In this document: piece by piece, positions 22,483 to 35,500 of the stretch
How positions within the stretch are numbered: position 1 is the stretch's first letter
How the letters are laid out: the number at the start of each line of letters is the position of its first letter
Origin: Brachionus rotundiformis
Lineage: Eukaryota > Rotifera > Eurotatoria > Ploima > Brachionidae
NCBI GenBank assembly: GCA_016802295.1
Contig: JAESIW010000166.1
Location: 20,492 to 84,491 of the forward strand
DNA: 64,000 bases
Direction of reading: 5' to 3'
Notes under the pieces: generated by a model
The model's input: the letters and a program-made list of their open reading frames with translations, nothing else
Told to the model about the DNA's origin: nothing
The model's database searches: none
Made by a program: the position numbers and the translations under genes

Positions 22483-23034
22483 ATGTATATGATTAACTTT
22501 TTGATGTATTTTGGTATTTTTCTAACTCGAATCACTTTTGCTCTGTCAAGCTACCAATTTAGTGGCCGGGCTATTGAAATAGTCGATATAAGCAAGAAAA
22601 TTGATCCTGTTGCATCATATGAAATTAAAAGATCCATGAAAAAAGTTAAAATAGGCGACAAATTTTCTCTTTATCTTTCCACAACCAAACCAAATCAGAA
22701 TCTGATAAAACCAAAAATGAATTCTTACTCAAATGCGAAAAGAAAAAGGCCAAATCAATCAAAAAACAAATCATACACATCGTCAAGACCAGTTCAAGCT
22801 ATTCAACATAGACCAAATTCATATTATATGAAAAATCAAAAATCCCAAAAATGCAATGACTTAATGAATTTTCATCCAGATCCATATGATTGTAAAAAGT
22901 ATTTTGTTTGTGCAAGTGGCAGATTAGTAACCATGTCATGTCCAAAGTATTTAGTTTTTGATCCAATACTTAAATCGTGTAATTACTCGAAAAATGTAAA
23001 TGGTCAATGCAGGACAAACAGAATTTTTTACTAA
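22483..23034 (+). CDS. Secreted protein with one chitin-binding type-2 (CBM14) domain, 183 aa
   Basis: The frame starts with a hydrophobic signal peptide (about residues 1-21, ending near LSS). A basic, Ser/Asn/Lys-rich linker runs to about residue 120. The C-terminal 55 residues have the six-cysteine peritrophin-A pattern: C-NDLMNFHPDPYD-C-KKYFV-C-ASGRLVTMS-C, FDPILKS-C and C near the end. The aromatic residues that stack on N-acetylglucosamine are present. A cuticle, lorica or gut-lining role is likely. The single domain at the C terminus behind a basic linker is simple compared with multi-domain peritrophins. Confidence 0.85.
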   Translation: MYMINFLMYFGIFLTRITFALSSYQFSGRAIEIVDISKKIDPVASYEIKRSMKKVKIGDKFSLYLSTTKPNQNLIKPKMNSYSNAKRKRPNQSKNKSYTSSRPVQAIQHRPNSYYMKNQKSQKCNDLMNFHPDPYDCKKYFVCASGRLVTMSCPKYLVFDPILKSCNYSKNVNGQCRTNRIFY

Positions 23035-23326
23035 TTATTTAATTTTAATAAATATTTAAAATATAATTTTCATTTAATTAAAAATACTAATATGATAAAA
23101 ATGATAGAATAAATGTTCATTTTGTTAATTTTTAAATGCTTCTTATTTGAGAAAAAATGAAAAAGAAAAAAAAAACTAAAGCAAAATTATTTCGTAATAT
23201 TTCAATGTAAAATAAATTATAATATTAATATAAAAAACGAAAATATAATAAAAGTCTAGTCGTTAAAATTTTGTTATCAATTTTATAAAAATAACAAAAA
23301 ATAAAGTTATCTGCAAAGACTTTTAG

Positions 23327-25134
23327 ATGAGACCGGAACGCTTAAGCAGAATTGCGTTAAGATCCGTACATTTAAGCGAATACTTGAGCCGACCAATTCA
23401 ATTTTACTCGTCGTCGTCAAGTGTCAAACCGTCAGGTTTATCTATTAATATAGATGATGAGTCCGAATTTAGAAATCGGACAAATAAAGTAACTCAAATT
23501 CAAAATGCTAAAAGTTCCAAAGGAATCCTGATAGATAAGTATCATGATTTGATCGATTCGAAACAATTTAGATATGACCGTAAACAATTTGATACATTAT
23601 TTGTGCTAAGCTCGTTCTATAGGCAAATTTTAGACTACCATGTTCCACAAAAATCGGTTTGGTCAAGCAGAAAATTTGGCAAAATATTCAACTACTTATT
23701 CGATTCAAAGGCTGAAAATAATATGCCAAAAATAAAAAGCATCTATTTATACGGTGGTGTAGGTAAAATTATATTAATTAATTTAATAATTTTTAATATA
23801 ATTAATAAAAACGAAAAAAAAAATAAGCTATCCAATATCATAAAAAATCTATATACCAATCCAATCTTTTACAGATAAGATAGTAATTTTTTTCTCTTCT
23901 TACAAGTCTAAATCAATTTTACACACCGACTAACATATTAAAAATAATATATTAAATTAAATTAATTCAAATAATTTCAATTTTTATTTATTTTTTATGT
24001 AGCAATAAAAAATAAAAATAGATAAATATATTCATTATAAATCGATTGGATCTTAAAGTTAATTATTGTTGTTTAATGAAAAAAATGCTATTATTTATTT
24101 AATAATAAAAATTAATATTTAGCAATTTCTAAAGAAAGAAATAAATTAAATTAATTATTATGAAAATATGTATCCTAGGATGTGGTAAAACAATGATGAT
24201 GGACCTAATTTACAATTCAATACCGGAAACAAAATTAAAACAAAGAATTCACTTCAACAAGTTTATGCTCAATGTCCATCAGAGTATTCACGATATTAAA
24301 CAAATAGATAAATATAAAAATCAAGATCCAATTCAAGTATTATGTGATGATTTAATTGAGAAAGTTCATCTATTGTTTTTTGATGAATTCCAAGTGACAG
24401 ACATTGCCGATGCCATGCTAATGTCCCGTTTATTCACAGGATTAATGCAACGCGGTATGGTTGTATTTTTTACTTCGAATCGAGTGCCCACTGATTTGTA
24501 CAAAAATGGACTTCAAAGAGACCTTTTTTTGCCTTTTATTGATTACATACATAAAGTTTGCCAAATAATACACATAGATTCGGCAATTGATTACAGAAAA
24601 GTATCATCCAAGTCCGAGAATCAAGTTTATTTTAATTCGGACTTTGAATCAGAGCTTTTGGACGAGTACATTGGAAGTATATTGCCTGAAGGGGGTGTCT
24701 TGGAGCCGAGAAAAATCGAAATTCTGGGCCGAGAAGTTTACTTGGAACAAACTTGCAAAAAATTGCTAGTTACCAATTATTCATTTATTTGCGAAGAAGC
24801 TAGAGGTTCGGTGGACTATTTGGAATTTTGTAAATTATTTGATATTATTGTTATGAAAGAGATACCATTTATTGATATGAAAAACGGTGATAGCTTGAGA
24901 CGATTTATTACGTTTATTGACGCAATTTATGACAATAATATTCTATTTATTTGCTCTGGCAAATCTTCGTCTCCTCAATATTTGTTCGATTTGGCACAAA
25001 GACAACACATTGGCGAGCACAGTTCAAGACTAGAAGATGAGTATTTTTCGATTGATCGAACCATATCGCGCTTGGTCGATATGCAAAGCGAATCTTATTT
25101 AAAAAAAACAAAATATTTTTTATTAAATAAATAA
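23327..25134 (+). CDS. AFG1L: AFG1-like mitochondrial AAA ATPase (AFG1L/LACE1), 463 aa
   Basis: There are two exons, 23327-23762 and 24179-25134. The intron splits the Walker A motif, which reads GGVG/CGKTMMMDL across the junction. The N terminus is Arg- and Ser-rich without acidic residues for about 35 residues, as expected for a mitochondrial presequence. After Walker A come RIHFNKFMLNVHQSIHDIK, Walker B LLFFDEFQVTDIADAMLM, and TSNRVPTDLYKNGLQRDLFLPFI, all diagnostic for AFG1. These ATPases act in mitochondrial protein quality control, including turnover of respiratory-chain subunits. The length is near that of the human protein (481 aa). Confidence 0.93.
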
Positions 25135-25252
25135 AATTCTATTCTATTATTTTTTATTATTTAAATAGGTGCACTTTTAAATAGGTGTTTTTGAATTGTT
25201 GATAAATTATGAAAAAACAAATTAAATATTTTAAGTCTTTTTAAAAGATAAT

Positions 25253-26010
25253 ATGTCAAAATTTATGTCGAATATTAAAATCCTAACCCGACTTTTGACC
25301 ACAAATGTAAATTTTTATACAACTTGACCAAAATTTCCCAAAAGCCATTTCCACAACACAATCTATTGCAACAAACTTGTTCTAAAATAGACATGGTTGC
25401 TTTTGGAAAATTTTGGACAACTTATGTTTATTAATATCATTAGCTTATTATTTTTATTCATTTAGCAAAATTCTATGGGACAAATTGAAAAAAAAATAGT
25501 TGATAAATTAGAGACTAGTTTTTTGGTATGTAAAAAAATTAATTTTTACTAATGATTAAATATTAATAAAGAAAAAAAATAAAAAAAGTTTTTTATTTGT
25601 TGTTGTTAAGGATTCTGTATATAGAAAAGTTATAAATACAAGTTGGAAACATCGACGAGGCGTCGAAACTCATTTCGAGGTCATTTTAGTAAGTGATAAA
25701 TTTGAAAATAAATCAATTTTAGAGGTAAGCATTCATATAATAATATTCAAGATCAGAATTAGTTTTATTAAACATTTTTTAATTTATTTTTCAATTTAAT
25801 TCAAGAGAAATAAAATGCTTAATGAACTTTTGAAAGAAGAAATAAAACAAATCCATTCGATTTCTTTTAAAGTAATTATATAATAAGATTCTAATTAACT
25901 ATTTTAAAATATGCCTTAAGCTTTTGCCTTTTTCAAAATGGGAATCGAACAATAAAGAACAATTGGAACTTAGAAATCCGCCATGTGTCAACCGTAAATT
26001 AAATGGATAA
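25253..26010 (+). CDS. BOLA1: BolA-family protein, BOLA1-like, mitochondrial, about 127 aa
   Basis: Five small exons are predicted: 25253-25306, 25465-25525, 25611-25724, 25806-25871 and 25921-26010. Each exon is too short to stand out on its own. The first encodes a basic, Leu/Thr-rich start (MSKFMSNIKILTRLLTTN) that could be a mitochondrial presequence. The next give IVDKLETSFL, then KHRRGVETHFEVILVSDKFENKS with the conserved BolA H and the FEVILVSDKFE strand, then LNELLKEEIKQIHSISFK. The last ends W-E-S...LELRNPPCVNRK, close to the BOLA1 C terminus. BOLA1 works with glutaredoxin 5 in mitochondrial iron-sulfur metabolism. The poly-A run in exon 2 decides its frame and should be checked. Exon 1 is the least certain. 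Confidence 0.8.
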
Positions 26011-27340
26011 AAAAAATTTAGTTTTATTTAAGTTTTAGATTTATTAATTGTAATTTAAAAAAAAAAACTAAAATTATTTTAAAATAAAAAAGTTAATTTT
26101 TTGTTGGATTTAATTTAATTAGAATTTGATTTTATTTTAATCAGCCTAAAATTTTTATAAAATAAATGTAAACAAAATTTAATTATTATTAACTCAAGTT
26201 TTTAAAGTGTTTAAATAAAATAATTATTCGGAAAAATTGCCAATGCAAATGATTTGCTAAATAAATAAATAAGTTTTAAATATATATTAATTAAAATTAA
26301 ACAAAAGATGAAAACAGTTAATTGTTCTTTTCTTTAATCAATTTAATAATGTTTGATATTTATTAAATTTACGTCAATTGGGCTCTAAAACCGAATCCGG
26401 AGCCAAAAATAAAAAGTGTCTAATTAATTTTTTCTCATACTTAAACAGAATTTAAAAGTATTAGTTTATGCCTTGATTTTAAGAAGAATCGAGGTTGATT
26501 AATTGATAAAAAATTAAAAAAAAAGGTCCTAAAATACTTTTCTAGGCAATGCCAATTTTATTTTATATCTATTAAGTTTCTATTCAATAAAAGTTAATAT
26601 TGGGTATATTTTTGTTTATTTTTGTTGATTTAAGTCAACACAAATAAGCAGCAAGCAACAGATGTATAGGTTACATAAAACCCTATAACAACTTGTCATT
26701 ACTGGGAATTTAATTAAATTTGCATATAAAATAACTTTATTTTTTTAAATAAAATTTTCTATTTTTAAATTTAAATTTACAAAAAATTGAAAAATAAAAG
26801 TATTTCTCTGTCAGTTCAAGTGAAACCAAGTTGTATAAACAAATTGGTTTATATAAGCTTTTATTGTTTTTATTAAATTAAAAAAAATCAATCATCAATA
26901 ATTGTTAAATCATAATAAAATAATAATAATAAAAATAAAACATTTTAATCTTGGCGATGAAAAAGTTTCTTTTTTTCTTTCACGACTTAAAGGTAAAATA
27001 TACACACTAAAATAAACAACTTTGGTAACTAAAGAGACTAATAAGTTGAGTTTTCTTTCGCTATTAGTTTCGTTCATTTCTTGTTAATTTTCTTCACTTT
27101 GATTGAATGTGTTTATTAAATAATAGGTGATGTCCCAAAAATCCGTTTCCAAGATGTTTCTATTATTTTTATTTTTATGTGTTTTCATTTAATTTCTCAT
27201 TTAGTTTTTCATTTGTTCATACCATTTCAGCAAAGCAAATTAAGAAGCATTTAAGCTCTTGTAAATTTGTGCGAAAGTTCTCAATTAAGTTTGGAAAATC
27301 ATCATAATCATCATTGGTAAATAAACACAATACCACTTCT
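26011..27340. other. Intergenic, no gene seen
   Basis: This 1.3-kb AT-rich stretch lies between BOLA1 and TBATA, both on the plus strand. The part near 27180-27340 probably holds the TBATA leader. No open frame, RNA gene or clear repeat is visible. Confidence 0.5.
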
Positions 27341-28600
27341 ATGGATACCTATTTGCCACCAAAATACAGCATGAACGCATTTTTTGTGCGACATGTTGCC
27401 CATCCGAGACGCATGAAGTACATATCTGGCCTTAACAATTCCAAAATATGCGCTGTCAACGACATTGGATACGTGAACAATTTGAGCTCAAGTGATTCGG
27501 TCAATTTTCCGCCAAATAACTACAATGACCAGGTGATCAAGAACCATGGACCCAAGCGCAAAGAAAAGGCCATTCCGCCAAATGGTCCTTGGCGAACATT
27601 TGGTCTAAGTTAGAATTTTGATTTGGTTTTTTGTTTTGTTTTTTTTAAACTTTATTTAATTAAAAAAGTTGACAATACAGACAAGTGGCGATCAGAGCTT
27701 AACTCATTGGCTTCTTCAGTTGGTTTGCTCACTCAAAACGATCTGGAAGAACAAAAAAAGAAAAAAGATCGCGAACAAATGATCAAAAACATCCAAAAAC
27801 AAAATCCGACCAGTTCTCAATCAAGGAAACCAACTTCCCACCAACAGCAACAGCAGCAACACTCGTCTGGTCGTTTGAATGAACCATTGCTAACTGGCCG
27901 CCGTACCAAAGGAAGTCGTGCTTCCAGAGGCCTACCATTGACCGGTAACAATTATATAGTTGACCAAGCTGATCGAGAAGCATGGGTAAATTGACCACAC
28001 TTACCAAACAGCTTTGTTTCTTTTAAACTGATAATCTTTTTCTTTAAACCAAAGATGCTGCAAGTGCTTTGCCAAATATTGCAAACTGAAAGTTTAGTTG
28101 ATGTTCAATCGTGGCTAGTGTCAACTGGTGATGCTGAAAAAGAACGTGTCAAACAATTGATTAATCATGCCATGAAAGGATTAGAAGAGTCAGGAAGAAT
28201 AAACACAATCGCAGAAGAACCATCTGGTGAAAATGCCATCAAGGATATTGAGGGCACATTGCAACGAATCAGTTTTTCACGCCAAGAACGACTAAACACG
28301 ACCAAGAAAGCCTCTCTGCCTTTGTTAATGAAGTCCGAAGATGAAACAGTGCGCCAAAAGCTAGACGCCATTCCGGAAGTACTTAAAATTGACCAAGGTG
28401 ACCAAGAGCCGTCATCTCAAGTGTTTAATATTAATTTTAATAAGCCTAATAAGCAATCGGCTCTTGAGAACGCAGTCATTAAGCTGGAAACACCGCGATC
28501 TAGTGATGTCAAAGTGGAAAAAGTTAAAGTATCCATGGTGGTAAAAGACGAAAATTCGAACAGCCTACAAGAACTAAGTGGCAATTGGGAACAAAATTAG
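27341..28600 (+). CDS. TBATA: TBATA (SPATIAL) homologue, about 339 aa
   Basis: There are three exons (27341-27608, 27669-27985, 28055-28600). The ATG at 27341 is the first in frame with the conserved part. Three blocks match vertebrate TBATA: MNAFFVRHVAHPRRMKYI followed by an isolated CAVND segment, WRSELNSLASSVGLLTQNDL followed by a Lys-rich run, and LQVLCQILQTESLVDVQSWL. A poly-Gln stretch (HQQQQQQH) interrupts the middle. The C-terminal 120 residues are polar and poorly conserved. TBATA is expressed in thymus, brain and testis in mammals and has been linked to kinesins and the sperm tail, so a ciliary or flagellar role is possible here. This is a hydrophilic, probably cytosolic protein. 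Confidence 0.82.
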
Positions 28601-29587
28601 ATTCATAATCTATTCAATTAACTTCAATTTATTTTGTATTATTTAAATAATAGTGGAAAAAAAAGGAAAAAGGGATTTTTTTAAATAAATCTTTATCATT
28701 TTTTTTATTAAAGTTTAAATTTAAAAAGTTTTACTTTTTCCAAAACCTGAAAATAAAATTAAAAACCATATAAATTTTTACCTAAAGTATTTATTTTGGG
28801 TTTTTCTAGTTTAGTTAACTGATCAAATAATAAATACTAAAGTATTTTAAAATTTTACAATAAACTATTTGTTATATCAAAAGTAATTAGTTTTTTATTT
28901 TTTTATATTTGTTTATAAATAGCTATTATATTTAGTTTTTGTTTTCTTTAATTTACATTTAACATTTAAATTCAAAGACTCAATTATTTTATATTAGATT
29001 TTCTAAATATTTTATATCCAAATTTTTAGCAAAAAGTGTCGCAATATTTTTCATTAATAATTTAAATTTTATAAATAATAATACAAAATTAATTTATTTA
29101 TAATTGACTAATAATTTATTATTTTTTTAATAAAATGTTTTATTTTAAAAGTTTTACTTTGTTTTAATAGTATTATAAACATTAATTCTATGTAACTAGT
29201 GGTGGATGAATTTTTACCTAAATAATAAAACTAATTTATTATTAATAAATGACCACTGTTATAAAATAATATTAAAGTAAAAACTTCTATTGTACATAAT
29301 GTTAAATACCAGACATTTAATGAGACATTTAAGTTGACAGTAGTTGGTGTTGTGGTTATTTGGAAAGAAAGCTACAACTTTAAATCTATTTTTACAGTAG
29401 ATTATTTTGAATCTAAAAAGATAATTAAACTAAAAAGATACAAGTTCTGCATTGTTTTTAAAAAAATAAACTTTTACTTGAATAAGAAAAAAATTTTTTG
29501 AATTTTTCCAAATTCACTATTTTATTTTATATTAGTCTTGTAATTACATAATAAAGGAAAAAAAACGTGTAATTAATCTAGTCAAAT
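28601..29587. other. Intergenic, no gene seen
   Basis: AT-rich DNA between TBATA and NUP205, both on the plus strand. I see no frame, RNA gene or repeat worth listing. Confidence 0.6.
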
Positions 29588-32500
29588 ATGTCATCAGCTC
29601 AGAAAAAATTATCAAATCTAATCAATGGTGTTATTATTGGCAAAAAGTATGATCTTTTCGCCACACTACAAGAGGAATTAAACAAAAATTTTGCCAATTT
29701 TTTGGACATTCTAAAGGACCAAGTTAGTTGAATTAGTTTAATTATTTAGGAAATTAATTTCAATTAAATTAATAGCCTAGTAGTGTGACCGAACGAGAAA
29801 AAGTTAAAAGATCCAATGAACAGCCCATTAAAATAGCCTATTTGAATTGTGAGAAAAAATTGCAGCCATCGTTGATAGAAGAGGCGATTGCACTTAGCGA
29901 TTTATTTAACTTGAGCGAGCTGTCATCGGTCGAGTTGTTAATTGAGGCCGAAGAGCAAATGCAATTCTTTCACGGATTCAATCGCGGCCTCACTGCTGTC
30001 CTCTTGTACTACGATAGCAAAAAAATACAAATGAACAACTTAAAGACTCTAATGCTGGCACGTAGTGGTCGACTTTGGATACTTGACGAAAATATGCCCT
30101 TAGAGATAACTAAATTTATTGACTTGTATGTTCAGCGACTTGTACAAAATGGTCTCATTGAAAAAATACTTGGCCGCATAGGTGTCCACGATTGGGTCAA
30201 AGCCGAGGAAAATTTGCTCCGTGTGAATGGACTTGGCAATCTAAAGCATCGAAAACAAGTCAAAAACTTGTTCGACGAAATTAAAGTACTAATGGGTGAA
30301 TGTGTGTTTGCCTGTGCTTGCCAAGCTCCATTTGAACAAAAGTGCACCATTTCGGTGATCAATTTTCTCAAAAATAGCTCACTAATGGTTCAAACAAATC
30401 AATTGGACTCCAAAGTTGAACTGGACACTAGTCACTTTTTTCTCCTCATGGCACTACTTTATTGCTTTGACACATCCTATTTGGAAAGCAACAAAGAACC
30501 CTGTATGAAACATTTTAGTTTATTTTTACCAAGAAAAAAAATTAATTAGATAATTTTTTTTAAAGCTGAATTGGACACAATGGTCAAATCTTATCTTCAA
30601 AATGATTATGTGCACAACATTTACAACGAATTGAACAAATCGGACAATGCCGAATGGTCAAATTTGGGCATCAAGTCCACGCTACAATTTGCATTTCAAA
30701 TATATATCTCGAATCTAAATTATTTTGTGATTGAAAATGGTATGTGTAATAAATTTTGTTATATAATTATTATAAATTTTATTAAGAATATAGAAAAAAA
30801 AAAGTTTAAATTTTTATTAAATAAATAAACACTTTTCGCTCTATTTGTCTTTTGACATGTTTATTTGTGTAAAGATTTACCTATTTCTAATCGGTTTCTA
30901 ACCAAAATTTGGACAAAAATAAATAAATAAATTAGATTTAATCTAGAGCCCATGTGTCTATCGATTCGGACTTTGGAAAATTAAATTTTTAGAATTTTAT
31001 TTGACAATTGATTATTTTTTTTTAATTGTAGAAAATCAAAGTTACACACAGCTTTTGGCAAACATAAGTGGTTTGGAAGAGGACGAGACTTTGATAGACA
31101 AATCAATAGAACAACATGTATTCTCATTTATCAAAAACACAATTATCCAACACGAAAGATTTCATTCGGAGGTATGTTTAATTTAGGCTTTACTCCAAGT
31201 TTACCCTCTTTCGATTATCTTTTTTCATTTTTTTTGGTATTGCATGTCTTAAAACCAACTTAAAGACCTAGTTATAAAAAAAAATAAGATAAAATTAAAA
31301 ATATAATATATATATTTATTTACGTGACGTATTTATGTCGACGTAATCCAGGTGCAGGTAAATTTAGTTTGGCAAAAGTTTTAATAAATTATGATTCTCT
31401 AAGCTATTAAATAACATCTTGATTTGTAAAAAACGAAAAAAAAAATAAAATTAAAACTAATAAAAAAGAGCAAAACTAAAAGTGAGATAATGCGAATATG
31501 GATAGCAAAGTGGCAAAGAGTCAAAATAATGAATTTTTGGTTAAAATAGGTCTCGAGATTATCAGTCTTGTTATTTGGCTAACTGGTGGTGTGTTGATTA
31601 TTCTTGGTGTCATTTTGTTTCAATTGTTTATGGTAGACTATTTTTTTATAAAAAATTTTATCTATTTATTATCTATTATGAACATTTTGATCGGAAGTGT
31701 GCTATTTGTTTGCGGAATAATGTCATTGTACTATGCGCTCAAGAAGCATTTCCTAATCGGTGGTATTGTTTTCTATATACTAATACTCATTGCTCTTTCA
31801 ATACTTGTTCTTACTGTGATTGGAATTGTTTTGTACCATAATGGCACCATACAAAAATACTCAAATAAAAATCTGGTTCAAAATTTTGCCAATTCAAGCC
31901 ACTTTGTAGACAAACTACAAACAAATTTTATGTGCTGTGGCCTAAACAGTTACACAGAATGGTCACAAAATCCAAATGTAAACACAATTGGTCAAATAGC
32001 CGAGTTTTATTTGAGTCAAGATCGCTTGGCCTACAGTCTTCCAGATTCGTGTTGCATCAAAAAAGAAATCAATTGTGCCAAGTACTTTCCATCGGTGAAA
32101 ATAATTCACAAACAACCATGTCAACCAGTTCTCGACAAGCTATTGCACAATTTACTTAAACAAATGATGTTTATAAGCTTTATTAGTTTAATAATTATAT
32201 TATGTTCAATTTTTTTTATTTCCTATGCGAGTCTATTCTCACAAAGTAGCTACCATGTTTTGGAAAGAAAGAAGAAAAAAAGCTCTAATGACAACAACAG
32301 CAATAGCAGCAGCAACAATAACAACGAGTCGATTAAAAACGACGAGTACACCTCGTCAGAAAGTGCTCTATTAGATGATGATTATTAAAAAATTTACTTT
32401 ATATTTTCTTTAACAAATAAACTTTTGCCAATTAAATTAAAAAAATAAAAACAAATTTTATTTTATATAATAAGTTTTAAATAATATTATTGTCTTTTTA

Positions 32501-35500
32501 TTTAAAAATTTTAATTTAAAAGAAATACATCTTGGAAAGAGTTCATGGCATGGTCACAGATTTCATATACAGAATGCCCGAGAAGATAAAAGACATGCGC
32601 AATCGCAACGAAGACTTGCAGCGTTTGGTCGAAGACTCGTACTCGAGTCAGAGCCAAAGCTTCTATTACAATGCCTATAGTACACAGCCAATTAATTGCC
32701 AACCGGCAGTGGCTAATGACAACCACGATTTTGAAGACTTTTTGAACATGATTGGTTTTTTGTACGGCAATGACCCGCTCAAGTTAGAGCTTTGCTTGAA
32801 CTACTGGATAGCGGACAGTGAAATGAATGCCAACATGTCAAACAATTACCATAAACCAACTCCAAAGCAAATATCTTTGTACAAATTTGTGCGATATTTT
32901 CTCTCAGGAGATACTCTAATCGGCAGCATTTACATTGCTTATGTAAATATGCTAGCTGGACTATGCACTGGCGAAGATAGTGCACAGCATTGTTTCTATC
33001 TATTGCAGAATAATTGTCACTTTTATGATTCACATGGTCCAAAGATATCATGGAATCACATAACAACTGCTTTCGAAAAGTATCATGAATCATTCCGGTC
33101 CGACAAGACAAATCTAATGCTCAACTTGGTACAACAACGAGCATCGTCAAACAAAGGCATTACTCAACAAGAACTAAAGGGTTTGATTAGCGTAACCAAA
33201 TTGGTCAGACAGATAGCATTGTACAGCGAAAAAGCTCGCATAGCCTTGTGTGAATATCAGCGCCACACGGACACATTTAACACATCGAGTAGCCTCACTT
33301 GTCTAAACGAAAACACGTTGCCAATGTGTTTGTTTGGCTTGTTGACATGCTCCATACCAAATAGTCTCAAAGGCGAGATACTGAATTTACTAGCCACTTT
33401 TTCTCTAAGTCCTCAAATAGCCATTAATTTTTGGCAATCGCTCGAAAACTCCCAACTAATTCCCACAATTCAACAAGGCTATCCATCGCAGTCACAGCCA
33501 AACACTCAAAGTCAACAACATTACTTTTACAAGAACGACATTAAAACAGAACTGGAGGAAGTCGAAGCAAGAGAAGAGACATATCCATTTCTAAAAGGTT
33601 TTTTACTTTTATACAATTTATCTATTTTAATCTTTTAATATAATTTTAATATCTTTTAACAAAAAAAGTCGTCAAATCTTCTCTAAGAATTGTTAAGTTA
33701 ATAACTATTAAAAATAGAATCAAAATTTTTTTTTAGAATATTTAATTTATTCTCTAAAAAAAAAACTAAATAAACTAAATTAAGAAAGGGATATTTTTTG
33801 ATGAATAGTTAAATTTTATTTCCAATTATTTAATTCTTTATCAATAAAAAAAAAATTAAAGTAATAAAAGTGAATTAAAATCATATTATTAATGAAAAAT
33901 AATGTAGATAATATCAATTTAATAATTTAATTAAGGCTATTTATTAATTTTTAGTCTTATTAAATTTTTATTCAATGTTTTTTTTAAATAAGATAAATTT
34001 TTAATAATATATCAATTAATAAACAATAATAAAATTTTAAAAAGAGGTTACATTTAAACTAATAGATTTAATACAACTTTTAGTTCTAGTATTAGATGTC
34101 GTAAAGCGGCACTTTTAGATTATCAAAGTGTGAAGAATACATCACTTTCATTTGGCAGCGTAGAGCCGTATCAGAGATCACTTTTAAGTACTTATTTATG
34201 ATATTTTTAGACTACTAATTAGATTGTCTCAGTGTGGTTTGAATTAACCTATTCATTCTTTTCTGCATACCAACATATTGACCAACTGACCAAATATTAT
34301 TTTTTAACTAGAACATTTCAATAAGAGATTTATATTTTCGGAACAAAATATAAAATTCTAAAATTTATCAACTTTATCAAAAGATAAAATATGAAAAGAT
34401 AATTGATAGATAGTTTTTTATAGATAAAAAAAGTGACTATTTTTTAATTGACAATTTATTTAAAAGTATAAAAATAATAATAATAATAAAAAAAAAAAGG
34501 TTTTTTGAGCTTGATTAAAAATTTGTGCACAAATACAAATATACCGGACAATTTGGGCCTAGGCCTGCGCGCCAAAAACGCACTGCTCGGCTTTCAGCCA
34601 TATTTGCACTTTTTGGTCAATCAAGTCTACTTGAAGGTGTTGTACAGAGCGTACAAGAACGTGGAGGAAAAATGGCAACTAACAAACGACATATTGGAGA
34701 TATTCTACCAAATAATAAGCAAATACGAGTGCCAAACGGAAGACTTTCGAGCCAGCAACGAAACACCAACGAGTTCGACATGCGATCCATTTCAAATAAA
34801 CTCGTTCAAATCGCCGGTGTGCAACTCGCCCGGCTATCGTCTCTTGTACGATTTTATCCACGACGGTCCCATAGTCAAAATGCTCTTTGTCATCCTAAAC
34901 GAATCGTTGAACTATTTGCTCGAGTTTAACGCCAATGGCAACGAGAGTGGTCCGATCGAAACGGCCTCGCTCAATTGTCTCAAGCTAATTTGGTTGATAT
35001 TGGAGCGACAAAAAGCGTTTGTCGACAAGATGAAAGCGTGCAATTTGAACGTGGAATCGAGCGGCATCGAAAAACTAATCATTACCATAAGCCTAAGCAC
35101 CAACCGAGCCGAATACTTCATGTCCATATTTCGATTTATCCAATTTAACTCGTCGCTGCTCAATCATGCCTATCATTCGCTCAGCATTGTCTACTCGTTG
35201 TCCAACTATTCGCTAATCAACCAACAAATACTCAATTTGTTCCTCAAGAGCTGTCTCAGCTTGGACGAACAGTTCGAGCTGATGCATTCGTTTGTGGAGT
35301 TTTTGGAGTTTGAGGAGGCGACGCACGAAGAGTCAATAGTTGGCGCGGTGCGTCAAGGCCTCGAGTGCGCCGCCGACCCAATTGACGACACCGACTCGGA
35401 CACCATGGACACCAGTCAATCAAGCAAACAACCTAACGATCAACTACACGCACACATCAAGTCACAAAGCCGCCTAAAAGCGCTCAAATTGCTCATATTC

